Part shown: in pieces, positions 43,473-51,787 of the stretch
How positions within the stretch are numbered: the stretch's first letter is position 1
Layout of the letters: every line of letters begins with the position of its first letter
Source: Bacteroidaceae bacterium
Lineage (GTDB): Bacteria > Bacteroidota > Bacteroidia > Bacteroidales > Bacteroidaceae
Direction: 5' to 3'
Assembly (NCBI GenBank): GCA_017522785.1
Contig: JAFWYF010000001.1
Location: forward strand, 1 to 64,000
Length of the DNA: 64,000 nt
The notes under the pieces: model-generated
The model's input: the letters and a program-made list of their open reading frames with translations, nothing else
Told to the model about the DNA's origin: nothing
Databases searched by the model: none
Position numbers and translations under genes: made by a program

Positions 43473-46214
43473 TTGAAAACGATAAAGAATATAGCATTTA
43501 TGGTATTCACCTTAGTGCTGGTGGCGGCTGTGTCGTTGCCGGTAAAAGGTGTTACATCAATGCGTGTAATTCATAATTATCGAGCATTCGCAATAGATTC
43601 AATTGTTGCCGATTCGCTTCTTACTCATGTCCCCGATTCGGTATTGTCCGATACTATAAAAAAAGAGTCTGAGAATGATGCTCTTAATGCTCCTGTAGAA
43701 TATGAATCAAACGACTCAATGGTGTGGACTCGTGGTGGAGATGCCTATCTCTATGGTCAGGCAAAAGTCCAATACGAAAAAATAGAGCTCACAGCCGGTG
43801 TAATATCTATGAATATGGATAGCAGTATTGTGCATGCCGATGCCATTGCCGATTCTCTCGGAGAGTTGCATTCGTTGCCGGTGTTCAAAGATGGCGGCAC
43901 GCCATACGAGTCGCACAAAATGAGTTATAATTTTAAAAGCAAAAGAGGACTCATAAACAATGTCTATACTCAGCAAGGCGACGGTTTTATGACCGGTGGC
44001 AGAGTGAAAAAGGATAGTGCAAATGTGATGTATGCACAAGGTGGACGCTACACTACATGTGATGCCGAGCATCCTCACTTCTATATAAATATGACACGAG
44101 CAAAGGTACGTCCAAAGAAAGATGTGGTCTTTGGCCCCGCCTATCTTGTTGTAGAAGATGTACCATTGCCTCTCGCTATTCCTTTTGGTTTTTTCCCATT
44201 CTCAAAGAGCTATTCTTCGGGCTTCATCATGCCTTCGTATGGTGATGAAACAGAACGAGGATTCTATTTGCGCGATGGAGGATGCTATTTCGCTATAAGT
44301 GATAGAATGGATTTGAGACTCACCGGCGAAATATTTACAAAAGGTTCATGGGGAGTCTCTGCAGCATCGACATACGCACAAAGATATAGATATTCGGGTA
44401 ATTTTAATTTCAGTTATTTGGTAACAAAAGAGGGAGAACGTAATTTGCCCGATTACTCTGTAGGAAAGAACTTTAGAATTCAGTGGAGTCATCGCCAAGA
44501 CCCAAAATCGATGCCCAATATGAACTTCTCGGCTAGTGTGAACTTTGCAACGGCAAGCTATGAACGTTCAAACCTGAACAGTCTCTATAATCCTGTACTC
44601 AACTCGCAAAGTATCAGAACTTCTAGTGTTAGTTTCTCAAAAACATTTCCCGAAATAGGTCTCACCTTGTCTGCTACAACAAATATATCACAGAATGTAC
44701 AAGACTCAATAGTTTCGCTGACGCTTCCTAGCTTCAATGTGTCGTTGTCCAAAAAATATCCTTTCCGACGTAAAAAGAGAGCTGGCGACGAACGTTGGTA
44801 TGAAAAGATATCCTTGTCATATAGTGGACAATTGAGTAATAGTATAACAGCAAAAGAAGACAAAATATTTAAGTCGAATCTTGCGCGTGAGTGGAACAAT
44901 GGTGTTAAGCATTATATCCCTATCAGTGCAACATTCCAATTGTTTGACTACATAAATGTAACACCTAGCTTGAACTATACAGAGCGCTGGTATCTTAAGA
45001 AAATTAATCAATCGTGGAGTGATGCAACCCAATCTGTTGTACGTGATACAATAAACGGTTTTAATCGTGTGTACAACTATAATATGTCGCTCTCTATGAA
45101 TACGACACTATATGGTTTCTATCAACCGGCAGGTTTCTTAAAGAACAGTCGAGTACAAATGGTGCGCCACGTCTTTAAACCTACAATATCGTTCTCTTAT
45201 GCCCCAGATTTCAGTGCTGAAAGATATGGATATTACGACACATATACATATACCGACGAAGATGGCGAAGTGCATACAGTCGAATACTCTCCCTATGCCG
45301 GCAGTATGTATGGAGTGCCGGGTAAAGGAAAGACAGGAAGTATTTCATTCGATATCAGTAATAACGTGGAAATGAAATTGCGTACAAAGAGCGATTCCTT
45401 AAGAAAAGTCAGTCTAATCGATGAACTAGGTGCAAGTCTGTCATATAATCTTGCCGCAAAAGAGAAGCCTTGGAGCAATCTATCGACACGTTTGCGCTTA
45501 AAACTTTCAAAGAGTTACACATTCAGTTTGAATGCTACATGGGCAACTTATGCCTATGAGTTCAATGATAAAGGTCAGGTTATCGTTGGTAATCGAACAG
45601 AGTGGTCTTATGGACGTTTCGGGCGTTTTCAAGGTATGAGCCAAAATATCTCATATACCTTCAACAATAGCACATTGGGTAAAATCAAAAAACTTTTTGG
45701 TGCCGATGATGACGAAAATGAACTGATGGATGACGACTTAGAGGATAAATCTACGGAGGATATGGCAGAGGATATGAGTGGTGTAAAGCTTAGAAAAAAG
45801 AAAAGTAAAAAGGCCGATGTTGATGACGAAGGCTATATGCCATTTAAACTTCCTTGGAATTTTACTGTATCATACGGTATTGTGATGGCCGAAGACCGTT
45901 CTGCTCAGATAAACATTAAGAATATGCGTTATCCTTACAAGTTTACGCAGAATATGAACTTCTCGGGTAATATAGGTATCTCCGATAATTGGAAAATTAA
46001 TTTCACATCGGGTTATAACTTTGAGTTTAAGAGGCTCACAACTACAACAATGAACATTTCTCGCGATTTACATTGCTTCGAAATGTCTTGTGGTATTGTA
46101 CTTTCGCCTTATACATCGTTTAACTTCAGTTTCCGTGCGACATCACAAATGTTGGCCGATGCTTTAAAGGTTGATAAGCGTAGCAGTGGTAGTAGCAATG
46201 TCGATTGGTATTAA
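43473..46214 (+). CDS. lptD: LPS-assembly outer membrane protein LptD
   Basis: Outer-membrane barrel that inserts lipopolysaccharide into the outer leaflet, 913 residues. After a signal peptide comes an OstA-like N-terminal domain (DAYLYGQAKVQYEKIELTAG, then SHKMSYNFKSKRGLINNVYTQQGDG), then PLPLAIPFGFFPF at the domain junction, and a long series of amphipathic strands. An acidic loop (residues about 745-770, DDDENELMDDDLEDK) followed by a Lys-rich patch is notable. The first in-frame start is TTG at 43473; ATG at 43500 (residue 10) is an alternative that keeps the signal peptide. Bacteroidetes versions are annotated as putative LPS assembly protein LptD. Confidence 0.88.
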   Translation: MKTIKNIAFMVFTLVLVAAVSLPVKGVTSMRVIHNYRAFAIDSIVADSLLTHVPDSVLSDTIKKESENDALNAPVEYESNDSMVWTRGGDAYLYGQAKVQYEKIELTAGVISMNMDSSIVHADAIADSLGELHSLPVFKDGGTPYESHKMSYNFKSKRGLINNVYTQQGDGFMTGGRVKKDSANVMYAQGGRYTTCDAEHPHFYINMTRAKVRPKKDVVFGPAYLVVEDVPLPLAIPFGFFPFSKSYSSGFIMPSYGDETERGFYLRDGGCYFAISDRMDLRLTGEIFTKGSWGVSAASTYAQRYRYSGNFNFSYLVTKEGERNLPDYSVGKNFRIQWSHRQDPKSMPNMNFSASVNFATASYERSNLNSLYNPVLNSQSIRTSSVSFSKTFPEIGLTLSATTNISQNVQDSIVSLTLPSFNVSLSKKYPFRRKKRAGDERWYEKISLSYSGQLSNSITAKEDKIFKSNLAREWNNGVKHYIPISATFQLFDYINVTPSLNYTERWYLKKINQSWSDATQSVVRDTINGFNRVYNYNMSLSMNTTLYGFYQPAGFLKNSRVQMVRHVFKPTISFSYAPDFSAERYGYYDTYTYTDEDGEVHTVEYSPYAGSMYGVPGKGKTGSISFDISNNVEMKLRTKSDSLRKVSLIDELGASLSYNLAAKEKPWSNLSTRLRLKLSKSYTFSLNATWATYAYEFNDKGQVIVGNRTEWSYGRFGRFQGMSQNISYTFNNSTLGKIKKLFGADDDENELMDDDLEDKSTEDMAEDMSGVKLRKKKSKKADVDDEGYMPFKLPWNFTVSYGIVMAEDRSAQINIKNMRYPYKFTQNMNFSGNIGISDNWKINFTSGYNFEFKRLTTTTMNISRDLHCFEMSCGIVLSPYTSFNFSFRATSQMLADALKVDKRSSGSSNVDWY

Positions 46215-46246
46215 TTGCTGAGAAACATATATCTGTATTAAAAAAC

Positions 46247-46276
46247 AAAACCTATTCTCACCACAGAATAGGTTTT
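46247..46276. terminator. Bidirectional terminator between lptD and ung
   Basis: Perfect 12-base arms aaaacctattct (46247-46258) and agaataggtttt (46265-46276) with a 6-base loop. The ung stop codon (46258-46260) begins in the stem. Confidence 0.88.
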
Positions 46277-46923
46277 TTATTGTGTAATTTAAGATAGTCA
46301 TTTGCGCGACTGAAGTGGTGGTTGCCAAAGAAACCATGATAGGCCGATAGTGGCGATGGGTGTGGCGATGTCAGAACAAGGTGCTTGTTTCTGTCGATAA
46401 ATGCACCTTTCTTTTGGGCATAACTTCCCCAAAGAATAAAAACAATATTTTCTCTTTTCTCGGCAAGAATACGAATTACTGCGTCTGTAAACTCTTCCCA
46501 TCCTTTTTTCTGATGTGAACCTGCGCTAGATGCTCGTACTGTGAGTGTTGCATTTAGCAATAGTACACCTTGGTCGCTCCAGCGTGTAAGGTCGCCGTCT
46601 GTAGGTATTGGAGCACCGGTGTCCTCCGACACCTCCTTAAAGATATTTATTAGTGATGGCGGGAACTGTACTCCTTTGTTCACCGAGAAGCACAATCCGT
46701 TGGCTTGTCCTATACCATGATAGGGGTCTTGTCCAATAATTACAACCTTTACATCGTCGAAAGGACAATGATTGAATGCATTGAATATGAGTTTTGCCGG
46801 TGGATATATTGGTGTGCCACCACTATACTCCTTTCTTACAAAAGAGGTTAGTTCCTCAAAATATGGTTTTTGGAACTCCTCGTCAAGGTGTGTTTTCCAG
46901 CTCTGCTCAATCTTTACATCCAT
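46258..46923 (-). CDS. ung: Uracil-DNA glycosylase
   Basis: Removes uracil from DNA in base-excision repair. The 221-residue family 1 enzyme has the water-activating motif GQDPYHG (about residue 63), FPPSLINIFKE, LLLNATLTVR, and the DNA-intercalating HPSPLSAYHGFFG loop (about 190). Length is standard. Stop and terminator overlap. It lies 15 bases downstream of asnA on the same strand, so the two may be co-transcribed. Confidence 0.96.
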   Translation of the reverse strand: MDVKIEQSWKTHLDEEFQKPYFEELTSFVRKEYSGGTPIYPPAKLIFNAFNHCPFDDVKVVIIGQDPYHGIGQANGLCFSVNKGVQFPPSLINIFKEVSEDTGAPIPTDGDLTRWSDQGVLLLNATLTVRASSAGSHQKKGWEEFTDAVIRILAEKRENIVFILWGSYAQKKGAFIDRNKHLVLTSPHPSPLSAYHGFFGNHHFSRANDYLKLHNKKPILW

Positions 46924-46938
46924 AATTGATGCTATTTG

Positions 46939-47976
46939 TCAAATTAGAGGAATGTTTAGTTCACGACATTGCTTGCGCATATCATCGGGCCATATACTCG
47001 ATTGAATCTCTCCAATATGTGCTTTTTTAAGTAGTAGCATACACAAACGCGATTGTCCTATACCTCCACCAATGCTCAGTGGCAGTGTGTCGTTTAGCAA
47101 TCTTTGGTGGAAATAGAGCTTTTTACGTTCCTCTTTCCCTGAACTTTCCAATTGCTGTAGTAGTGTTTTTTTGTCTACACGAATACCCATGGAAGAGAGC
47201 TCTACAGCTTTTCCAAGAATATCGGACCAAATCATAAGGTCGCCATTCAATCCGTAGAAACCATCGTCGTTGGGGGTGCTATAGTCATCATAGTCGGGTG
47301 CACGGTTGTCATGTGGTTCTCCATCACCAAGTTTCCCGCCAATACCAAAAATAAATACAGCTCTATGTTCTTTGGTTATAGCCTCTTCTCGTTCTTTGGA
47401 CGTTAATGTCGGATACATTCTGCGTAGCTCCTCGGAGTGTATGAAATGTATTTCGCGAGGTAGTGTAGGGATAATCTGAGGATAATGCTCGCTTATCATA
47501 AACTCTGTGTGAAGAATAGCTGAGTATATGTCCTTTACTATTTGTCGTAAAAAAGCGATGTTACGCTCTTCTTCTGTAATAACTCTTTCCCAGTCCCATT
47601 GGTCGACATACAACGAGTGTAGGTTGTCTAACTCTTCGTGTGCTCGTATGGCATTCATATCTGTGTATATACCATACCCCTTAGGAATATTATAATCGGC
47701 TAGCGTTACACGTTTCCATTTTGCTAATGAATGTACCACCTCTGCTGTTGCTCCATTCATGTCTTGGATAGGAAAACTTACCGCATGCTCTGTACCACTA
47801 AGGTCATCATTCAAGCCGGTTCCTTGTAAAACAAATAATGGGGCGGTAACTCTTCGCAGACGTAGCGTCGATGCTATGTTTAATTGGAAAATTTCTTTTA
47901 TCTGCTTAATAGCCAACTCTGTCTGTTTAAGATTAAGCAGTGGTTTATACTCCTGAGGTAATTCGTATATCTTCAT
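46939..47976 (-). CDS. asnA: Aspartate-ammonia ligase (asparagine synthetase A)
   Basis: Makes asparagine from aspartate, ammonia and ATP. The 345-residue protein is related to class II aminoacyl-tRNA synthetases. Visible features are LRRVTAPLFVLQGTGLNDDLSG, VSFPIQDM, KWKRVTLADYNI, YVDQWDWERVI and the C-terminal GGGIGQSRLCMLLL. I chose ATG 47976 because known AsnA proteins start MKxYxLPxxYKP-like, and because a consensus promoter (48062-48093) lies inside the longer frame that opens at 48114. The enzyme type is the ammonia-dependent AsnA rather than glutamine-dependent AsnB. Confidence 0.95.
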   Translation of the reverse strand: MKIYELPQEYKPLLNLKQTELAIKQIKEIFQLNIASTLRLRRVTAPLFVLQGTGLNDDLSGTEHAVSFPIQDMNGATAEVVHSLAKWKRVTLADYNIPKGYGIYTDMNAIRAHEELDNLHSLYVDQWDWERVITEEERNIAFLRQIVKDIYSAILHTEFMISEHYPQIIPTLPREIHFIHSEELRRMYPTLTSKEREEAITKEHRAVFIFGIGGKLGDGEPHDNRAPDYDDYSTPNDDGFYGLNGDLMIWSDILGKAVELSSMGIRVDKKTLLQQLESSGKEERKKLYFHQRLLNDTLPLSIGGGIGQSRLCMLLLKKAHIGEIQSSIWPDDMRKQCRELNIPLI

Positions 47977-48061
47977 TTTGTTCTGACAATATGCAATTGA
48001 TTTGCTTGAAATTGTTGAATTTTTGTTTTGTGTTTTCGCTTTATTGGTGTTTATTTGTGTG

Positions 48062-48093
48062 CAAATATAACTAGACGTTTGCGAATTTGCAAA
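48062..48093 (-). promoter_or_regulatory. Promoter of asnA
   Basis: On the minus strand TTTG (48093-48090), 20 bases, TATATTTG (48069-48062) followed by C. The ATG at 47976 is 85 bases away. This excludes the longer asnA frame. Confidence 0.7.
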
Positions 48094-48160
48094 TATATTT
48101 TCTCTAATTTCCATATTCTTTGATTTTGAAACTTGTATATGGTGGGGTAAAGAAATATTT

Positions 48161-48340
48161 GCTATCTTTGAGCTGTCGCTCGAAGATTTTCTGCACTCGC
48201 TTTAAAAAATATCGAAACAAGCTTCATATTTCTTGCTCGTTTGTTGCTATCTTTGAGCTGTCGCTCGAAGATTTTCTGCACTCGCTTTAAAAAATATCGA
48301 AACAAGCTTCATATTTCTTGCTCGTTTGTTGCTATCTTTG
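48161..48340 (+). repeat. 85-bp tandem repeat with promoter boxes
   Basis: Two perfect 85-base copies (48161-48245, 48246-48330) are followed by the first 10 bases of a third (48331-48340). Each unit begins gctatctttg, so TATCTTTG -7 boxes recur at 48163, 48248 and 48333. The last box, followed by C, lies 48 bases before the tRNA-Arg gene. Identity of the copies suggests recent duplication. The unit's 3' part is the element also found before the VTC cassette. Confidence 0.9.
48333..48340 (+). promoter_or_regulatory. -7 box of tRNA-Arg
   Basis: TATCTTTG followed by C, the third of three identical boxes spaced 85 bases. It is nearest to the tRNA and the likely start of its transcript. Confidence 0.55.
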
Positions 48341-48388
48341 CAGTAAGTGGCGAGTATGTCGTAACTTTTTGATGTTAATTAAGTACAA

Positions 48389-48462
48389 GGCCCCGTAGCT
48401 TAGCTGAATAGAGCGTCGGATTCCGGTTCCGGAGGTCCTGGGTTTGAATCCCAGCGGGGTCA
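48389..48462 (+). tRNA. tRNA-Arg (anticodon CCG)
   Basis: A 74-base cloverleaf folds by eye. Acceptor ggccccg pairs with cggggtc (one G-T). The D-stem gctt/gagc has one T-G pair. The anticodon stem tcgga/tccgg encloses loop ttccggt with anticodon CCG (48423-48425). The T-arm is ctggg/cccag. The discriminator base is A and CCA is not encoded. Reads CGG arginine codons. Confidence 0.95.
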
Positions 48463-48527
48463 CACTTATTTTGAGATTTTTTAGAATAAACACCGGAGAT
48501 TATGTTCTCTGCGAAATATATTAAAAT

Positions 48528-49475
48528 ATGTCTACAATAGTTTTTTATATAGTTACATCGTTCTGGTATTTGGTTTCTCGTCTGCCTTTCAGAGTGTTAT
48601 ACTTCTTTTCCGATTTAATGTACTATCTGGTCTTCTATGTTGTTCGTTATCGAAGAAAAGTGGTACATAAAAATCTTGTAAATTCGTTCCCCGAGAAAAG
48701 TGAAAGTGAAATAAAAGAGATAGAACATAAGTTTTATCATCGTCTATGCGACTACTTTGTAGAGACAATGAAACTCTATGGTATGAGCGAAGAGAAGGTA
48801 TGCAAACGTTTACAGTTTACCGGTCTCGATAAGGTACACGAGGTTCTCGAACGTGGACAATCGATAGTACTCTATTTTTCTCATACCTTTAATTGGGAAT
48901 ATGCAGTATCATTGCCTCTTCATATTAAACATGACAATTTGGCTATTGCCTATATTTATCATCCTCTAAGGAATAAACGTTTTGATGAGTTCTTTAAGAA
49001 GATACGATGTCAATATAAAGCCGAGAATGTGGCAATGAAAGTAACATTGCGCCATGTTGTGCAGTATCAAAAACAGAAAAAACAGTTTCTGCTAGGTACC
49101 ATGGCCGACCAGTCGCCTAAGTGGGAGGCAATACACCATTGGTTAAACTTCTTTAATCAAGATACCCCTGTGTTTACAGGAAGTGAAAAAATTGCGGCAA
49201 AAACAGGCTGTGCTGTATTCTTTTTACGCATGGAGCGCGTTAGACGTAGTAAGTACACTGCTGAATTTGTTCATATGACAGACAATGCTGCGGAACTTCC
49301 CGAAATGGAACTTACAAATCAATATTTCCGCCTTCTCGAAGATTGTATAAAGGAACATCCGGAATCGTGGTTATGGACTCACGACCGTTGGAAACGTACT
49401 CGCGAGGGTCTTAAGCAAAGAGAAGAAAGACTTGCAAAAGAGCGTGAACAGAAGCAAAAAGAGAAGGAGCAATAG
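48528..49475 (+). CDS. LpxL-like lipid A acyltransferase
   Basis: Late acyltransferase of lipid A or a related lipid, 315 residues, inner-membrane associated. A hydrophobic N-terminal segment (IVTSFWYLVSRLPFRVLYFF) is followed by the catalytic H-x4-E motif in YFSHTFNWEYAVS (about residue 118). MADQSPKWEAIHHWLNFFNQDTPVFTG is the typical DQ...F-P region, then ESWLWTHDRWKR near the end. The last residues (EREQKQKEKEQ) are Lys/Glu-rich and are encoded by the 5' arm of the terminator. Acyl donor and exact position are unknown; the gene stands alone after tRNA-Arg. Confidence 0.88.
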   Translation: MSTIVFYIVTSFWYLVSRLPFRVLYFFSDLMYYLVFYVVRYRRKVVHKNLVNSFPEKSESEIKEIEHKFYHRLCDYFVETMKLYGMSEEKVCKRLQFTGLDKVHEVLERGQSIVLYFSHTFNWEYAVSLPLHIKHDNLAIAYIYHPLRNKRFDEFFKKIRCQYKAENVAMKVTLRHVVQYQKQKKQFLLGTMADQSPKWEAIHHWLNFFNQDTPVFTGSEKIAAKTGCAVFFLRMERVRRSKYTAEFVHMTDNAAELPEMELTNQYFRLLEDCIKEHPESWLWTHDRWKRTREGLKQREERLAKEREQKQKEKEQ

Positions 49476-49497
49476 TATTACTCCTTCTCTTTTTGCT
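49453..49497. terminator. Bidirectional terminator overlapping the acyltransferase end
   Basis: Perfect 17-base arms (49453-49469, 49481-49497; agcaaaaagagaaggag and complement) with an 11-base loop that holds the acyltransferase stop (49473-49475). The converging gene stops at 49501. Confidence 0.88.
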
Positions 49498-49500
49498 CTA

Positions 49501-50757
49501 TTACTTTACCGTTGTCATTTTTGTCCTTAAATTTATAGCGGCATTTATTGCTACATCCATATTATAATATTCCCACTCGGCAAAACGACCCAAAAGATAG
49601 AAATCTTCTTGTTCTAACTTCTGCTTTAATGAGCATATCATATCTCTTGTTCTATTGCTTTGAATGGGATATGTGTATGGCTCGTAATGATGGTCTATGT
49701 ATTGTGGCGCATAGGGAATTCGTTTTAGATTATCAATAATGTCTTCTTTCGATATGTAATCGGTGAACTCAATGCTTGCTGTGATACATCCTTCCTTAAT
49801 CCCTTTATTATTATTTGGTGAGAAGTTGCCGGTGCATATTATGCGATGCGATTCATGCTCTCTGTCGGGAAGGTAAATCCAACTTAAATCATTTTTATCT
49901 ATCTGACAGAATACAGCTGTTGTGCCATGAGCCTCAAGTGCATTTATATCGTCGTGATATCCCGAGATAATATCTTGCAATCCTTGTATCGAAGGCAACT
50001 GTTTAATATTGCCACAGAAAACAACCTTATCAAACAACCGGTTGTTAATATTCCATTTATTACCCTCCTTTGATATTTTTTCTATTTTGCTGTTTAAACA
50101 AATATCCAGCCCCTGAGCCAATCTCTCTGCAATAAATTGTGAACCGCCTTGGCATGGATAGTAGAATGAACTATGTACAAACGCTTCTTCCTTAATATGG
50201 TTAAAGTTGTTGAATAGAATCTCTTCTACTGTAGGCATAGGTAACTTGCCTTCAAGCCATGCCAATGGTACGCTGTTTAACTCTTTACGCCATATTTTAT
50301 AATTATATGGTTGAAAATAGATGTTGTAAAGGGTTTCTCCAAAACGTGTACGTAAGAACTCTTCAAAATTTGAAGGTGCTGATGCTCCTTGTGAGTGTAT
50401 TGCCAATAAGTCATTTATGATATTTTTCTGGGTGCACTCGTCCAATTGGTATACATAATTCTCAATAGGGTAGGGTACAAGGCGGTCTTTCAACACTATA
50501 GCGGAATTACGCAATGCTTTAGTGAACTCTTTTTCTCTGTCAAACTGGTTCCAAAACCATTCACCAGCCTCTTTGTACTTAGTGTTGAAAACATGTCCTC
50601 CTGTTTGATGGAATAGTGAACCGTTCTCATCTTTACATTTTATTAAACCTCCAACTTTTGATTCTCCTTCAAAAGTTGTAACATCATATCCATCTTCTTT
50701 AAGCATTCTGCTTATAGATAGTCCGGAGATACCTGCGCCTATTACTGCTACTTTCAT
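49501..50757 (-). CDS. UDP-galactopyranose mutase-like FAD protein
   Basis: A 418-residue flavoprotein of the amine oxidase/UGM superfamily. Rossmann motif VIGAGISGLSISRMLKEDG at the N-terminus, then GGHVFNTKYKEAGEWFW, which parallels the UGM G-x-HIFHT-type substrate loop, and FQPYNYKIWRKELNSVPLAWL like the UGM FxxYxxKxW segment. It could rearrange a sugar nucleotide ring or oxidise a related substrate; databases often label such proteins protoporphyrinogen oxidase-like. I chose ATG 50757, giving an ATGA overlap with the preceding gene; ATG 50763 is possible. Coupled with the glycosyltransferase-like gene, it suggests a glycan-modification pair. Confidence 0.7.
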   Translation of the reverse strand: MKVAVIGAGISGLSISRMLKEDGYDVTTFEGESKVGGLIKCKDENGSLFHQTGGHVFNTKYKEAGEWFWNQFDREKEFTKALRNSAIVLKDRLVPYPIENYVYQLDECTQKNIINDLLAIHSQGASAPSNFEEFLRTRFGETLYNIYFQPYNYKIWRKELNSVPLAWLEGKLPMPTVEEILFNNFNHIKEEAFVHSSFYYPCQGGSQFIAERLAQGLDICLNSKIEKISKEGNKWNINNRLFDKVVFCGNIKQLPSIQGLQDIISGYHDDINALEAHGTTAVFCQIDKNDLSWIYLPDREHESHRIICTGNFSPNNNKGIKEGCITASIEFTDYISKEDIIDNLKRIPYAPQYIDHHYEPYTYPIQSNRTRDMICSLKQKLEQEDFYLLGRFAEWEYYNMDVAINAAINLRTKMTTVK

Positions 50758-51620
50758 TTCCATTGAGATAATTTAATTGGGTGTAGGAATAGTCTTTCTT
50801 TCGGAAAATCCTTTAAGAGTGCATCGAGGCTGTAATTGTAGTTGTCTAAAAAAGCCTTCTCTTCCGGTGTCCAAAGGGCTCCCGATTTAAATTTAAGTTC
50901 TTTCGAGAGCCTTAGTTTGTCTGTCGACAACACAAGAGCTGTCGGGATGGCCAATTCAACAAAAAGTTTTGTTGCCGAAAATGCACCGCAATATTTGGTG
51001 AATTTATCCATTGCTTCTGCAGTTATCAATGCTATGTCTGCATATCCACCAACTAGTGGATAATCTGGTATGCGACGTTTGTAGTTTACCAAATATGTGA
51101 ATATGTAATCCAAATGTGAACTTAGGAAAGGCTTAATAGACATTTTCGCATGAGGAATTCCATACTTTTTGAACTGTACCAAAGCCTCTTCCTTGCTGGG
51201 AAGTTCTCTGTAAGCTTCTACTCCGCGTTGCTTTAGCTTGTATTTCATCGCGCGCAATTGGTACCATCGCCAATCCAACTTAGAAAGTATGTGCAGATAG
51301 TCCAAGAAACATTCATCCTCGGCCAAGCCCATCTCATTAAATAAATTATTTTCATTTAACGCAGGGTTTAAAACCATGTCGTCGGCAACAATGAAAAAAT
51401 GGGTAAATCCCTTCTTTTTCAAATGCGTGTATGCTTGGCTTATATAGCCTTGAAAATACCATGAATGTTCATAAACGGGTATAACATTATCTTTATCTCC
51501 GTCATAAAATGGGATTAAATGGAAAATGTTGCTAAAACGTTTGCTGTATAAATTTTCCAATACAGGAATATTCTTGTCGTATCTGTGATTATACAGAATA
51601 AGTAGGGCTATATTGCTCAT
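50754..51620 (-). CDS. Glycosyltransferase-like protein of unknown function
   Basis: A 288-residue soluble protein I cannot place in a named family. It starts with a GT-A-like strand (NIALLILYNHRYDKNIPVLE), and FTHFFIVADDMVLNP (about residues 71-85) holds a DDM motif at the point where GT-A enzymes carry their DxD metal site. No signal peptide or membrane helix. It is first of a two-gene unit with the UGM-like flavoprotein (ATGA overlap), which supports a sugar-related role, for example transfer of an unusual sugar. The assignment is inference. Confidence 0.6.
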   Translation of the reverse strand: MSNIALLILYNHRYDKNIPVLENLYSKRFSNIFHLIPFYDGDKDNVIPVYEHSWYFQGYISQAYTHLKKKGFTHFFIVADDMVLNPALNENNLFNEMGLAEDECFLDYLHILSKLDWRWYQLRAMKYKLKQRGVEAYRELPSKEEALVQFKKYGIPHAKMSIKPFLSSHLDYIFTYLVNYKRRIPDYPLVGGYADIALITAEAMDKFTKYCGAFSATKLFVELAIPTALVLSTDKLRLSKELKFKSGALWTPEEKAFLDNYNYSLDALLKDFPKERLFLHPIKLSQWK

Positions 51621-51787
51621 GATATTTGTTACTTATAATGTGTTCAAAAAATATTTCTCAACAATACACAAATAAATTGTGCTTTTTATAAAATCAAATA
51701 CGATTCTTTAGACAATTATAATGCTTATTTTATTGTTCAAATATATACAGCATTTCTCTAAAGTGTGTGTTATGCACTTATTAATCA

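Noticed and set aside
47977-48114. N-terminal extension of AsnA to an ATG at 48114
   Set aside because: A consensus promoter for asnA lies inside it, and known AsnA proteins begin at the Met encoded at 47976.
48161-48340. CRISPR-like repeat array
   Set aside because: The units are contiguous 85-base tandem copies without unique spacers, and no cas genes are present.
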